Assembly (NCBI GenBank): GCA_006383075.2
Contig: SMNH02000004.1
Location: 124,001 to 188,000 of the forward strand
Direction of reading: 5' to 3'
DNA from: Kordia sp. TARA_039_SRF
Lineage (GTDB): Bacteria; Bacteroidota; Bacteroidia; Flavobacteriales; Flavobacteriaceae
DNA: 64,000 bases
Position 1 is the first letter of the stretch; every line of letters begins with the position of its first letter. Positions 54,791 through 64,000 of this stretch are shown here, in pieces. The position numbers were made by a program, and so were the translations under genes. The notes under the pieces were generated by a model. The model made no database searches, was not told the DNA's origin, and saw only the letters and a program-made list of their open reading frames with translations.

Positions 54791-56626
54791 CTATTTTTTA
54801 ATAGCAATCCATTCGTCTACCAAATCGCTTAAAACATTGAGCGGAACGGCGCCATTGCTGAGAACGACTTCGTGAAATTCACGCACGTCAAACTTGTCTC
54901 CTAGCTCTTTTTTTGCGTGATTTCGTAAGTCAACAATTTTATTCATTCCTACTTTATAGGCTGTTGCCTGACTCGGCATTACAATATGCCTTTCAACCAT
55001 TTTAATTGCATCCGATTCCGCATTTGGAGTATTCGATGTATAGTACTCGATTCCTTCTTCGCGTGTCCATTTTTTTGTGTGAATTCCCGTATCCACTACC
55101 AATCGACAAGCACGCCATAATTCCATTGCCAAACGTCCGAAATCTGAATACGGATCACTGTAAAAGCCCATTTCTTTTGGAATGAGTTCTGAGTACAATC
55201 CCCAACCTTCTACGTATGCCGTATAGCCTCCTATTTTTCTGAACATAGGAACATTTTTCAATTCTTGCGCAATAGCAATTTGCATGTGATGTCCCGGAAT
55301 ACCTTCATGATACGCCAAGGCTTCCATTTGATAACTTGGCATCGCTTCCATTCGATACATGTTTGCATAATAGGTTCCAGGTCGTGAACCGTCGAGTGCT
55401 GGCTGCTGATAAAACGCTTTTCCTGCAGACTTTTCACGAAATGCTTCTACGGCTTTTACCTGAATATCCGCTTTTGGTTTTGTGATGAATAATTCGTCCA
55501 AACGCGATTTCATGGAGTCAATAATTATCGTTGCTTTGTCCATATACGCTTTTCTGCCTGCAGCAGTCGCAGGATAATAGAATTGCGCGTCATTTTTCAT
55601 AAAAACAAAGAATTCCTGTAAAGAGCCTTTAAAACCGACTTTTTCCTTTATTTTCTCCATTTCGTTGTGAATTCGAGCGACTTCTTGAAGTCCAAGTTCG
55701 TGAATTTCATCCGAAGTCATATCGGTAGTCGTCGTACGTTGCAATGCTAGCTTATAAAATTCAGTTCCTTTTGGGAATTTCCATACGCCATCTTCCGTTG
55801 TGGCGCGCGATTTTTGCTCTTTTAGTAAGGAAATTAGCGAAGCATACGCTGGTTCTACCGAATTTAATAACGCGTCTTTAGCAGCTTTTTTCAACTTTTC
55901 ATGCGCTCCTTTTTCTAACGCTATAGCATTGATTTTAGTAATGAAATCGTTCCAAAGTGTGCTGCTTTTATCGCTATTATCAAATGGTTTTCCTTTGATG
56001 ATGTTTTCACAATCATTGATAACATGCGTAAACACAAATTTTGGTGGCATAATGCCTGCTGCTTCTTGTTCTTTCAGCGTTTCTTCTATTTGTGCGAATA
56101 AGGTTTTTAAACCGTTTAAACGTGAAATATACGCTTCTGCATCACTTTTATTGCTAATTTGATGCATGTTGATAAGAAATGCTGGAATTTCCGCTTGCAT
56201 TCCGTGCATTTGATTCAACGGGTAGTAATACAATCTGTATTGATAATCCTCTATGTGATTGGTGAGTTGTTGTTTGTAAAGTTTCAAACTCAATGCTGTA
56301 GAAGCATTCAACGCGGCTTCATCAATAGTATCATTTAACCATTGCAAACGGTCTTTTGCGATTTGCAATTTCGTTGCTGCTGCTGCTGCCGAAGTATCAT
56401 CCCATTTGCCGTAATCGGTTTTGTCTCCGATACGAGTTTGCATTTGCGGAGAATTTTTCAAGTCTTGCTGAAATTGTTCTTGAAACCAATCGTTCAAGCG
56501 TTTGGAATGTTCTGCAATTTCAGTTTTCGAATAGGTTTTTACAGCTTCTTTTTGTTTGCCTTCGCACGAACTCAAAGCTATAAATACGAACAAGCAGATA
56601 CTACTTTTTATGAGTTTTTTTATCAT
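54791..56626 (-). CDS. DUF885 family lipoprotein, putative metallopeptidase
   Basis: 611 residues. A lipoprotein signal with lipobox 'LSSC' (Cys21) predicts anchoring in the envelope. The DUF885 core includes 'FVFTHVINDCENI', 'PRTYYANMYRMEAMPSY'-like segments and the metal-binding motif 'YHEGIPGHHMQIAIAQEL', with 'GWGLYSE' downstream; these are the HExxxGH and GWALY-type motifs of the family. It is probably a zinc-dependent carboxypeptidase-like enzyme of unknown substrate. It starts 14 bases after the DsbD-like gene and is the last gene of the tilS-dsbD block. Confidence 0.9.
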   Translation of the reverse strand: MIKKLIKSSICLFVFIALSSCEGKQKEAVKTYSKTEIAEHSKRLNDWFQEQFQQDLKNSPQMQTRIGDKTDYGKWDDTSAAAAATKLQIAKDRLQWLNDTIDEAALNASTALSLKLYKQQLTNHIEDYQYRLYYYPLNQMHGMQAEIPAFLINMHQISNKSDAEAYISRLNGLKTLFAQIEETLKEQEAAGIMPPKFVFTHVINDCENIIKGKPFDNSDKSSTLWNDFITKINAIALEKGAHEKLKKAAKDALLNSVEPAYASLISLLKEQKSRATTEDGVWKFPKGTEFYKLALQRTTTTDMTSDEIHELGLQEVARIHNEMEKIKEKVGFKGSLQEFFVFMKNDAQFYYPATAAGRKAYMDKATIIIDSMKSRLDELFITKPKADIQVKAVEAFREKSAGKAFYQQPALDGSRPGTYYANMYRMEAMPSYQMEALAYHEGIPGHHMQIAIAQELKNVPMFRKIGGYTAYVEGWGLYSELIPKEMGFYSDPYSDFGRLAMELWRACRLVVDTGIHTKKWTREEGIEYYTSNTPNAESDAIKMVERHIVMPSQATAYKVGMNKIVDLRNHAKKELGDKFDVREFHEVVLSNGAVPLNVLSDLVDEWIAIKK

Positions 56627-56640
56627 CTTTTTTAGATTGA

Positions 56641-59085
56641 TTATTGTTTTGCTTTGAATTTATCAATGCCTTCTTGCAGCCATTTTCCATATTCTGCCTC
56701 GTCTGGCGTATATCCTACTGGATTGTTAAGCAGTTTCATATCTGGTGATAGCAATACATAAAATGGCTGTGAATTATTTTTAAAATTCAAAGTTTGTAGC
56801 GTTGCCCATTTATTACCATAGGTTTTTATCTTCTTTATATTACAATTTCCCTTATCAAACTTGAATTGTTTATCTTTTGGTAATTGTTTTCTATCATCTA
56901 CATATAAGGAAATAATGATGTAATTATCATTTAAAAGATTGAATATTTCTGGCTCACTCCACACCTGCTCTTCCATTTTTCTGCAGTTAACACAAGCCCA
57001 ACCTGTAAAGTCTAGCATTATAGGTTTGTTTTCTGCTTTTGCTGCTGCTATTCCTTCTTGAAGGTCTTTATAACATGGCAAACCGAGCGGACAATCAGAG
57101 TAGCCTTCGTCAACTACAGCTTTATCCTTTTCGTAAACACTGTAAAAAAGCGGTGGTGGAAAACCACTGATTAGTTTTAAGTTCGCGTATTTTGAATTCG
57201 TCACACCAGGAATCAGATAAATAGTAAATGCTGCAACCAAAATACCCAATCCAATACGCCATTTGTTTAATTTTTTGATAGGACTGTCATGAGGGAATTT
57301 AATCAAGCCAAATAAGTATAATGCCAATCCTGCACTTAATATTATCCAAATTCCAATAAATATTTCACGCTTTAAAACACCCCAATGTCCTACTAAGTCT
57401 GCATTTGATAAAAATTTAAGTGCCAATGCTAACTCAATAAAACCAAGTACTACTTTAACCGTATTTAACCAACCTCCAGATTTTGGAAGAGAATCTAACC
57501 ACTTAGGAAACATTGCAAATAATGTAAATGGCAACGCCAATGCAAGTCCAAAGCCACTCATACCCATAGTAAGCTTCATAGCGGTGTCACCACCAGATAA
57601 TGCTGTACTTCCAAGTAGTCCTCCCAATATTGGTCCAGTGCATGAAAATGATACGATGGCTAAAACTAATGCCATAAAGAAGACTCCCACAACACCTCCA
57701 ATCGCACTTGCTTTGCTATCTAACTTTGTACTCCATGAAGACGGCAAGGTTAATTCAAAGTATCCAAAGAAAGAGATGGAGAATACAATAAAAATTGCAA
57801 AGAATATGATGTTTAAAGTGATATTTGTTGAAATCGTATTTAAAATTTCGGAATCAAGAGAATCTATCAAGTGAAAAGGTAAACTCAGTAAAAAGTAGAT
57901 TAAAAATATAAAAAATCCATAGAGAATTGAGTTTGCCAAGCCTTTTTGTGAATTTGTAGCACTTTTAATAAAGAAAGAAACCGTTAAAGGTATCATTGGA
58001 AAAACACATGGAGTCAGCAATGCAATGAAACCACCTAGAAGACCTAATAAAAATATGAGTAAATAACTTTTTTCAGGTGTTGAAAAATCTCCTTCAATCC
58101 CTAAATCCAATTCTTTGGAAAGTCGTATGTCTTTCTCTGTTAGTTCACAATCTGATTTTGATGCGGTTATAGCCGAATTGTCCAGTGAAAACTTTATCTC
58201 CTTCGCCGTCGGCGGCAAACACTTTTCATCATCACAGACCATAAACACTACTTCCACCGTAACAATTTTGGTGTTTTTATCTGTTACCTTGATTTTTTGA
58301 GTAAATGTTGCTTCGTTTTCATAAAAGGAAATGTTTTTTCCAAATACTTTATCAAAGACTTCTTTGGTTTCTGATTCTGTTACTTTTCCAACGGTTTCAT
58401 AGGTATTGCCTGCATCCGCAAAAGAAAACTCTGTTGGAAAAGGACCGTCATCACCATAACTACGCTGCGAGTATAAGTGCCATTTTGGCTCAATAGTAGC
58501 TTTCATTACCAATTCGTATTCGTCGTCTGAAAGCTTTTTAACGCTTCCTATCCATTGCACAGGATCAAATATTTTTGGCTGCTCGTTTTGGAAAGCATTT
58601 TGAGAAACTGCTGCAGTTTCTGCAGTTTTTTGAGGAACTGTAAAACTGAATTCTTTATTGCCCAATACACACTTTTCATCGTCACAGGTTTGATAATCTA
58701 TGCTAGAAGTAATGGTTTTTACGTCTGGATTGATAAGTTCAATTTTTTGTGTAAAGGTTGCTGTGTCTTCAAAATACGTCAATTCTGCTTGAAAAACTTT
58801 GTCAAATTTCGTTACGGATTTACTTTCCGCTGTTTTTCCTACGAGTTTAAAATCTGAAATTTGTTGTACAGAATCGTATGTAAATACTGTTGGATATCCT
58901 GTGTTACCTTTTAAAAATTGCGAATACAAATGCCACTTTGGTTGAATGTCAGCTTTGTAAATCAAATTGTATTCGGTGTCGGAAACACGTTCAATTTCTG
59001 TCGTCCATGATACCGGATTTACCATTTGCGCATGCAAGCTAAAACTTGCCACATATAAAAACAGGAGCGTAATTAGTTTTTTCAT
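56641..59085 (-). CDS. DsbD-like thiol:disulfide interchange protein with duplicated N-terminal domain
   Basis: 814 residues. After a signal peptide there are two tandem DsbD-alpha-like domains (about 20-155 and 170-300), each with 'PKWHLYSQ' and a 'CDDEKC' pair. About 340-620 hold eight membrane helices of the CcdA/DsbD type ('LLGGFIALLTPCVFPMIPLT', 'SFSCTGPILGGLLGS'), with the two core cysteines. The C-terminal thioredoxin domain has 'GWACVNCRKMEEQVW'. It carries electrons from cytoplasmic thioredoxin to periplasmic disulfides. Most DsbD have one N-terminal domain, so the doubling is notable. It is 46 bases downstream of tilS and 14 bases upstream of the DUF885 gene. Confidence 0.92.
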   Translation of the reverse strand: MKKLITLLFLYVASFSLHAQMVNPVSWTTEIERVSDTEYNLIYKADIQPKWHLYSQFLKGNTGYPTVFTYDSVQQISDFKLVGKTAESKSVTKFDKVFQAELTYFEDTATFTQKIELINPDVKTITSSIDYQTCDDEKCVLGNKEFSFTVPQKTAETAAVSQNAFQNEQPKIFDPVQWIGSVKKLSDDEYELVMKATIEPKWHLYSQRSYGDDGPFPTEFSFADAGNTYETVGKVTESETKEVFDKVFGKNISFYENEATFTQKIKVTDKNTKIVTVEVVFMVCDDEKCLPPTAKEIKFSLDNSAITASKSDCELTEKDIRLSKELDLGIEGDFSTPEKSYLLIFLLGLLGGFIALLTPCVFPMIPLTVSFFIKSATNSQKGLANSILYGFFIFLIYFLLSLPFHLIDSLDSEILNTISTNITLNIIFFAIFIVFSISFFGYFELTLPSSWSTKLDSKASAIGGVVGVFFMALVLAIVSFSCTGPILGGLLGSTALSGGDTAMKLTMGMSGFGLALALPFTLFAMFPKWLDSLPKSGGWLNTVKVVLGFIELALALKFLSNADLVGHWGVLKREIFIGIWIILSAGLALYLFGLIKFPHDSPIKKLNKWRIGLGILVAAFTIYLIPGVTNSKYANLKLISGFPPPLFYSVYEKDKAVVDEGYSDCPLGLPCYKDLQEGIAAAKAENKPIMLDFTGWACVNCRKMEEQVWSEPEIFNLLNDNYIIISLYVDDRKQLPKDKQFKFDKGNCNIKKIKTYGNKWATLQTLNFKNNSQPFYVLLSPDMKLLNNPVGYTPDEAEYGKWLQEGIDKFKAKQ

Positions 59086-59131
59086 TTTAGTAATAGTTGT
59101 TTCGTAATTGTCAATTGAAATTTATTGAATT

Positions 59132-60445
59132 TCAATGCAATGTTAGCTTAATAATAGTGTTAGTTGGTTGGGTTATTTTGTATCGATTGTCGGAGCGTTT
59201 TCCAATAATCCATACAATATTTTCACCGCTGCACAGCAACCATTGATTTTCTTTGTCAATCAACGAGTACTTTTCATCTTTGAAGTATTTGCTTACTTTC
59301 TTTTTCCCTCGCATTCCCAATGGATAAAAATAGTCTCCATTTTTCCATTTTCTTACGATTAGCGGAAATTTTAACAACTCTTTATCAACATATAAAATGT
59401 TTTTCCCAGTGTTGGTAACATGCGATACTTCTTCAACGTGCAGCTGAATAGGTGTTTTTAGTTTTGTGGATGTTTTTGTTATATATATTTCTGTGGTGTG
59501 TTCACTATTTTTTGTTTGCTTCTGAATGAGCAAATGTGTTCTGTCTTTGATAAGTCGGTAATTTGCTGAAAATAGCTGTTTTCCACTTTGCGCAGATAAC
59601 ATATCAGATACATCTTCCCAATGGTGAAATCCGAATTCTTTTAATAACTCATACAGATACGCTTTCGGATTGGACAATTGTTCAATTGCTGCAATTTCTA
59701 TTTGATAGTGACCATCGGCAACTTTTTCCAGCAATTGCGCTTTTAGTTGCTGAATATAATCTTGAATGATAGTATTACTTCCACGTAAATGTTCTTGTGT
59801 CGCTTCAAAATTGTCCATAAATGTTGGATGCAATTCTTGTAATAACGGTACAATTTCATGTCGTATTTTATTGCGAAGGTATTTTGTGGAAGCATTGCTA
59901 CTGTCTTCTCGCCATTGCAATTGCTGTTGTTTCGCATACGCTTGAATTTCTTCTCGTGTAAACGATAACAGTGGACGAACAATGTTTCCGTTTCGTTCAG
60001 GAATTCCTGTCAAACCTTCAATTCCCGTGCCACGCGACAGATTGATAATAAACGTTTCCAACGCATCATCTTTGTGATGTGCCGTTAAAATATAATCGTA
60101 TTGAAAAGTGGTTGTCAACTCCTGAAACCACTCATAACGCAACTTCCGAGCTGCCATTTGAATGGACATTTTCTCACGATTTGCGAACGCTTCTGTTTCA
60201 AACTTTTTTGTATGCACGTTCACATTCAATTTGTCACCAAGTTCTTTGACAAAAATTTCATCATCATCACTTTCATTATCGCGAAGTTGAAAATTGCAAT
60301 GTGCAAACGCCAGCGAATAGTTTAATTCGTGCAACAATTTTGAAAGCACTACACTATCCAATCCGCCACTAATCGCGATTAGCAATTTTGCCTTCTTTAA
60401 AAAAGACAAATTGGTGGTAATATGTGTTTCTAATTTCTCTAGCAA
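59132..60445 (-). CDS. tilS: tRNA(Ile)-lysidine synthase
   Basis: 437 residues. It has the N-type ATP pyrophosphatase P-loop 'ISGGLDSVVLSKLL', 'FAHCNFQLRDNESDDDE', 'TAHHKDDALETFIINLSRGTGIEGLTGI' and 'RPLLSFTREEI' motifs (in part), and a C-terminal TilS domain ending 'WIIGKRSDNRYKI'. It modifies C34 of the CAU anticodon tRNA to lysidine. No ATG precedes the conserved start; TTG 60445 gives MLEKLETHI, which matches the family start. A strong promoter lies at 60492-60521. Confidence 0.94.
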   Translation of the reverse strand: MLEKLETHITTNLSFLKKAKLLIAISGGLDSVVLSKLLHELNYSLAFAHCNFQLRDNESDDDEIFVKELGDKLNVNVHTKKFETEAFANREKMSIQMAARKLRYEWFQELTTTFQYDYILTAHHKDDALETFIINLSRGTGIEGLTGIPERNGNIVRPLLSFTREEIQAYAKQQQLQWREDSSNASTKYLRNKIRHEIVPLLQELHPTFMDNFEATQEHLRGSNTIIQDYIQQLKAQLLEKVADGHYQIEIAAIEQLSNPKAYLYELLKEFGFHHWEDVSDMLSAQSGKQLFSANYRLIKDRTHLLIQKQTKNSEHTTEIYITKTSTKLKTPIQLHVEEVSHVTNTGKNILYVDKELLKFPLIVRKWKNGDYFYPLGMRGKKKVSKYFKDEKYSLIDKENQWLLCSGENIVWIIGKRSDNRYKITQPTNTIIKLTLH

Positions 60446-60491
60446 ACGAATAGATTAAACAGAGTAAAACCCTTATCATTGTTAACGTTTC

Positions 60492-60521
60492 CAAAGATAA
60501 GTAAATAGCAGAATTATCAAA
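60492..60521 (-). promoter_or_regulatory. Promoter of the tilS-dsbD-DUF885 operon
   Basis: On the minus strand TTTG (60518-60521) is separated by 18 bases from TATCTTTG (60492-60499). This is a near-perfect Bacteroidota sigma-A promoter, about 47 bases upstream of the TTG start of tilS. Confidence 0.72.
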
Positions 60522-60551
60522 TAAAACGACTTAGAAATCTTGTAAAGTCGT
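60522..60551 (-). terminator. Possible terminator of pabB
   Basis: A 7-bp stem, ACGACTT (60526-60532) and AAGTCGT (60545-60551), is followed on the minus strand by four T. It lies between the pabB stop codon and the tilS promoter. The U tract is weak. Confidence 0.45.
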
Positions 60552-60566
60552 GTGTAGTTTTGATGC

Positions 60567-61883
60567 TTATTCCAATGCTTCGCGCATGGCTTTTGCCTTT
60601 AACAAACACTCTTCGTATTCTTTTTCAGGAATGGATTTTGCCGTAATCGCGCCGCCAACCGAATAGGAAACGTATTTTTTGGTGCGGTTGTATAAAATAG
60701 TTCGAATAACGACGTTGAAATCAAAATCGTTGGTTGGTGTAAAATAACCAATCGCTCCCGAATAGATACCACGTTTGGTTTCTTCCAAGTTTTCTATGAT
60801 GTTCATGGCAGAAATTTTTGGTGCGCCTGTCATGCTTCCCATTGGAAAGGTTGTTTCTAAAATTTCAATCGGATTTTGGGTTTCTGTGACTTCCGAAACC
60901 ACTGTAGAAATCATTTGATGCACTTGGTCAAACGTGTAGATTTTGCACAGTTCTTCAACATTCACACTTCCTTTGACGCCTGTTTTTGATAAATCATTGC
61001 GTACCAAATCGACAATCATGATGTTTTCGGCACGTTCTTTTTCGTCGGTGCGTAAATTTTCTGCCATTTGGGCGTCTAATTCAGCGTCATCACTGCGTTT
61101 AGCCGTTCCTTTGATAGGTTGCGAAATGACTTTTGTACCTTCTTTTTTAAGGTATCTTTCTGGCGAAGCTGATAGAATGTATTTGTCATTCAATCGCATG
61201 TAAGTCGCAAAAGGAGGTTTTGAAATTGCGTTTAAGTGCGTGTAGGTTGATAGCGGATCAATTTCTGCATTTTCTGCGTAGAATTCTTGACAAAAATTGG
61301 CTTCATAAATATCGCCGCGATGAATATGTGCTAAAAGTTTGTTGACTTTTTCATGATATTCATCTTTGTGAATTCGGAGTTTTATTTTTGGGCGATGTTC
61401 TTTATTGGAATGTGAATGTGTAAAAATTTCAGCATCAATTTTTGTATTCATGATAGCGAACACATCTTCCTGTAATTCATCTTCCACAAAAGATAAATAA
61501 CTAACTTCCAACGTGTTTCCTTTTAAGAAGAACAGCTTTTTTGGTTGCATGAAATACAATTCAGGAAACTGTAAACCATCAAAATTTTCAGATTTTAAAT
61601 CTTCAACAGCATTCTTCAAATCGTACGAGAGATAGCCAAAAATCCAATCATTGGTCGTTTTTTGGTATTCTTCTAGTTTTTGAAAAGCGTTTTGTGTATC
61701 AGTTTGCAAAATCGTCAACGCATCTACGGCTAAAATGGCATCATAGTTACTGTAATTTGCTTGATAGTGATTGGAATCCAGCCAAACAACTTCATGAAAT
61801 TGCTGACTCCACAACAACAGTTGCTGCTTTATTTTAGAGGTATTTTCTAGGGAAAAGGATAACGTGACTCTCAAAGAATTCAA
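60567..61883 (-). CDS. pabB: Aminodeoxychorismate synthase component I (PabB-like)
   Basis: 438 residues of the chorismate-utilising family. It has 'KLLAHIHRGDIYEANFCQEF', 'FATYMRLNDKYILSASPERYL', 'SQPIKGTAKR', 'ENIMIVDLVRNDLS' and 'FPMGSMTGAPKISAM' (in part), and ends 'EYEECLLKAKAMREAL'. The GSMTGAPK form and single-domain length point to PabB in folate synthesis rather than TrpE; the isochorismate family is excluded by the pattern. No ATG is available at the N-terminus: TTG 61883 or the TTG three codons later starts the protein. It precedes tilS, a neighbour often seen in flavobacteria. Confidence 0.88.
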   Translation of the reverse strand: MNSLRVTLSFSLENTSKIKQQLLLWSQQFHEVVWLDSNHYQANYSNYDAILAVDALTILQTDTQNAFQKLEEYQKTTNDWIFGYLSYDLKNAVEDLKSENFDGLQFPELYFMQPKKLFFLKGNTLEVSYLSFVEDELQEDVFAIMNTKIDAEIFTHSHSNKEHRPKIKLRIHKDEYHEKVNKLLAHIHRGDIYEANFCQEFYAENAEIDPLSTYTHLNAISKPPFATYMRLNDKYILSASPERYLKKEGTKVISQPIKGTAKRSDDAELDAQMAENLRTDEKERAENIMIVDLVRNDLSKTGVKGSVNVEELCKIYTFDQVHQMISTVVSEVTETQNPIEILETTFPMGSMTGAPKISAMNIIENLEETKRGIYSGAIGYFTPTNDFDFNVVIRTILYNRTKKYVSYSVGGAITAKSIPEKEYEECLLKAKAMREALE

Positions 61884-62200
61884 GTTTAAGCTGTAAATTT
61901 CTTAATTATAGCTCGCATTCGCAAAAGCTAGTGAATATTTTTAGTGCTAAAAGTGAAATAATTCGAAATATATGTCATGAAAACCTTGAATCTTTACAGT
62001 TCTAGGCTTTCTAATAAAAATAGAGTAAAACCTCTCTTACACTATTAAAGCATGATAGTTTCATATATGAATTGCAAGATTTATTTTTCATTCTCAATAG
62101 AGAAAGAAATCATCAAGTAATTTCATCATAATTTGTAAGTTTGCATATATGTATTATATACTCTTTAAACAATAATTTTCAATATTTTAAACTCTTTTAC
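61884..62200. other. Intergenic region between divergent pabB and lipoprotein genes
   Basis: 317 bases without a coding frame. The right side holds the -7 box of the lipoprotein gene (62136-62143). On the left, the minus strand has an imperfect box TAGCTTTTGC about 45 bases from the pabB start. Several short palindromic A/T-rich stretches are present but no RNA gene is recognised. Confidence 0.5.
62136..62143 (+). promoter_or_regulatory. -7 box of the lipoprotein gene at 62201
   Basis: TAAGTTTG is a perfect TAnnTTTG box, giving a leader of about 50 bases before ATG 62201. No clear -33 box is seen. The box overlaps an in-frame TTG at 62141, which rules that codon out as the start. Confidence 0.5.
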
Positions 62201-63073
62201 ATGTCAATAAAAAGAACAAGTCTCCTAATTTTAATTTCAATTCTATTTTCTTGTACTAACTCTGATGATTCCGATACTGTTGTGCAAGTATCTAACTTTT
62301 TAAAAGTTTCTGATATTTACCTGATAAACTCCTTTGAATTAGTAATGAATCAAGGAATTAGTTATGATATAAATCAATTAGATGATGATACCTATGTTCA
62401 AAATTTAATTACAACTATAACTCAACTTTCTGATTACGATTTTGATGAAGTTTGCCATATAGAATATGATAGCAATGGCTTGGTAAGTAATTATAAAATT
62501 GGAACAAATCAAATTGCTTCTTGGCGATATGATTTTGGAGGAACTATACAAAGAGACGACAATGGAAATATAATTTCTATCAATGATAATCCAATAACCG
62601 TTACTGGTAATAGTATTATTTTTGACGAAAGTAATGGTTGGGCCTCTTCCACTGGATCTGTTCATGAAGTAAATTTTAGTGGAAATAAATTAACCAAAAC
62701 TTTTTACAGAGACAATTCAGGCGCTGAAGTTGCAGAAAGTTCATATACCTATCAATATAGCGGAAATGATTTCATAAGAAAGCAAAAAACGTCGAACGGT
62801 TTTACATTTTATGAAGTTTCAGATTATCATAATGAGGATTTTTACCTGCCCTGGATTATGCATCATTCTCAAGAAAGATTAGCGCTCGAAATAGCTTTTA
62901 ATTTACGATTGATGGGTAAAATTCCGAAGACAATGATCAATTCACAACATGCCAATCAAGATGTTGAAATCACAAAAATAATTAAGGATGCATCAAATAG
63001 ACCTATTTTTATTTTAGGTAGAAATGCCGAATCTGGAATTGATCGTATTGCAATATACACATATGCCGACTAA
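62201..63073 (+). CDS. Unknown lipoprotein
   Basis: 290 residues from ATG 62201. The start MSIKRTSLLILISILFSC is a lipoprotein signal with Cys18 followed by Thr-Asn-Ser and an Asp-rich linker. The mature part is beta-rich and repetitive, with 'YDSNGLVSNYKIG', 'RDDNGNIISINDNP' and 'TYQYSGNDFIRKQ' strand pairs, like the RHS/YD-type or DUF4595-like lipoproteins of Bacteroidota. No enzymatic motif is seen. It is a single gene with its own promoter and a terminator downstream. Confidence 0.75.
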   Translation: MSIKRTSLLILISILFSCTNSDDSDTVVQVSNFLKVSDIYLINSFELVMNQGISYDINQLDDDTYVQNLITTITQLSDYDFDEVCHIEYDSNGLVSNYKIGTNQIASWRYDFGGTIQRDDNGNIISINDNPITVTGNSIIFDESNGWASSTGSVHEVNFSGNKLTKTFYRDNSGAEVAESSYTYQYSGNDFIRKQKTSNGFTFYEVSDYHNEDFYLPWIMHHSQERLALEIAFNLRLMGKIPKTMINSQHANQDVEITKIIKDASNRPIFILGRNAESGIDRIAIYTYAD

Positions 63074-63147
63074 AAATAATATTCATTATAGTTTCAGGTT
63101 GTAAATTGTGTAAATGATTAATCTTTATAAAATAACATCATTATAAA

Positions 63148-63178
63148 AAAAGCTCCAAACTTTGCATTTGGAGCTTTT
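63148..63178. terminator. Bidirectional terminator between the lipoprotein gene and aconitase
   Basis: A perfect 12-bp stem, AAAAGCTCCAAA (63148-63159) and TTTGGAGCTTTT (63167-63178), has a 7-nt loop and T tracts on both strands, longer on the minus strand (seven T), where it ends the aconitase gene. Confidence 0.9.
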
Positions 63179-63213
63179 CCTTTTGTATTTTTTATTTAAA
63201 ACTGTTTCGCTTG

Positions 63214-64000
<787 letters not shown>

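Overview
The window is a low-GC chromosomal segment of a Bacteroidota bacterium, almost certainly a marine Flavobacteriaceae member (Kordia-like is my guess, not proven). The signs are several secreted proteins ending in type IX secretion (T9SS) type A sorting domains, promoter -7 boxes of the TAnnTTTG type, few Shine-Dalgarno sequences, several genes without an ATG start, and families typical of the group (DUF7619, DUF885, LytTR).

Left part (1-12.8 kb). A partial exported protein runs off the left edge. It is followed on the + strand by a membrane-anchored LytTR regulator, an unknown exported protein, a LOG-family protein, a secreted endonuclease/exonuclease/phosphatase protein with a T9SS tail, a degenerate M1-peptidase-like protein fused to a beta-rich C-terminal half, and a long FG-GAP/DUF7619/T9SS protein closed by a clear terminator. 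comM (YifB) follows on the - strand.

Accessory gene (12.9-18.1 kb). A 1683-residue P-loop NTPase has membrane helices inserted between Walker A and Walker B, as in the KAP family, and a long helical C-terminus with TPR-like stretches. Two near-identical 27-bp direct repeats flank it, which suggests a separately acquired module.

Centre (18.3-48.6 kb). One ~30-kb leftward operon encodes an extracellular contractile injection system (eCIS, of the PVC/Afp/MAC type). In transcription order: DUF4255 cap protein, an unknown 184-aa protein, sheath, two tube proteins, DUF5908 protein, LysM baseplate protein, VgrG-like spike, PAAR tip, gp25 baseplate protein, two large baseplate proteins, a 1737-aa protein with four Ig/PKD-like repeats (probable fibre), the tape-measure protein, a 1378-aa protein ending in a WHH-type HNH nuclease domain, a SUKH/ankyrin protein (probable immunity), a multi-pass membrane protein with a patatin-like catalytic dyad, and the AAA+ ATPase. 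A nuclease cargo with a cognate-looking immunity gene inside an eCIS operon is the most interesting part of the window.

Right part (48.6-64 kb). It contains tmk, a NarL/LiaS-type two-component system with a membrane protein and a small unknown protein, two paralogous tail-collar proteins, a T9SS-secreted protein, a leftward block of pabB, tilS, dsbD-like and a DUF885 lipoprotein, an unknown lipoprotein, and the 3' end of aconitase running off the right edge. No tRNA, rRNA, IS element or CRISPR array was seen. All functional calls come from reading the sequence and recalled family knowledge; no database search was run.
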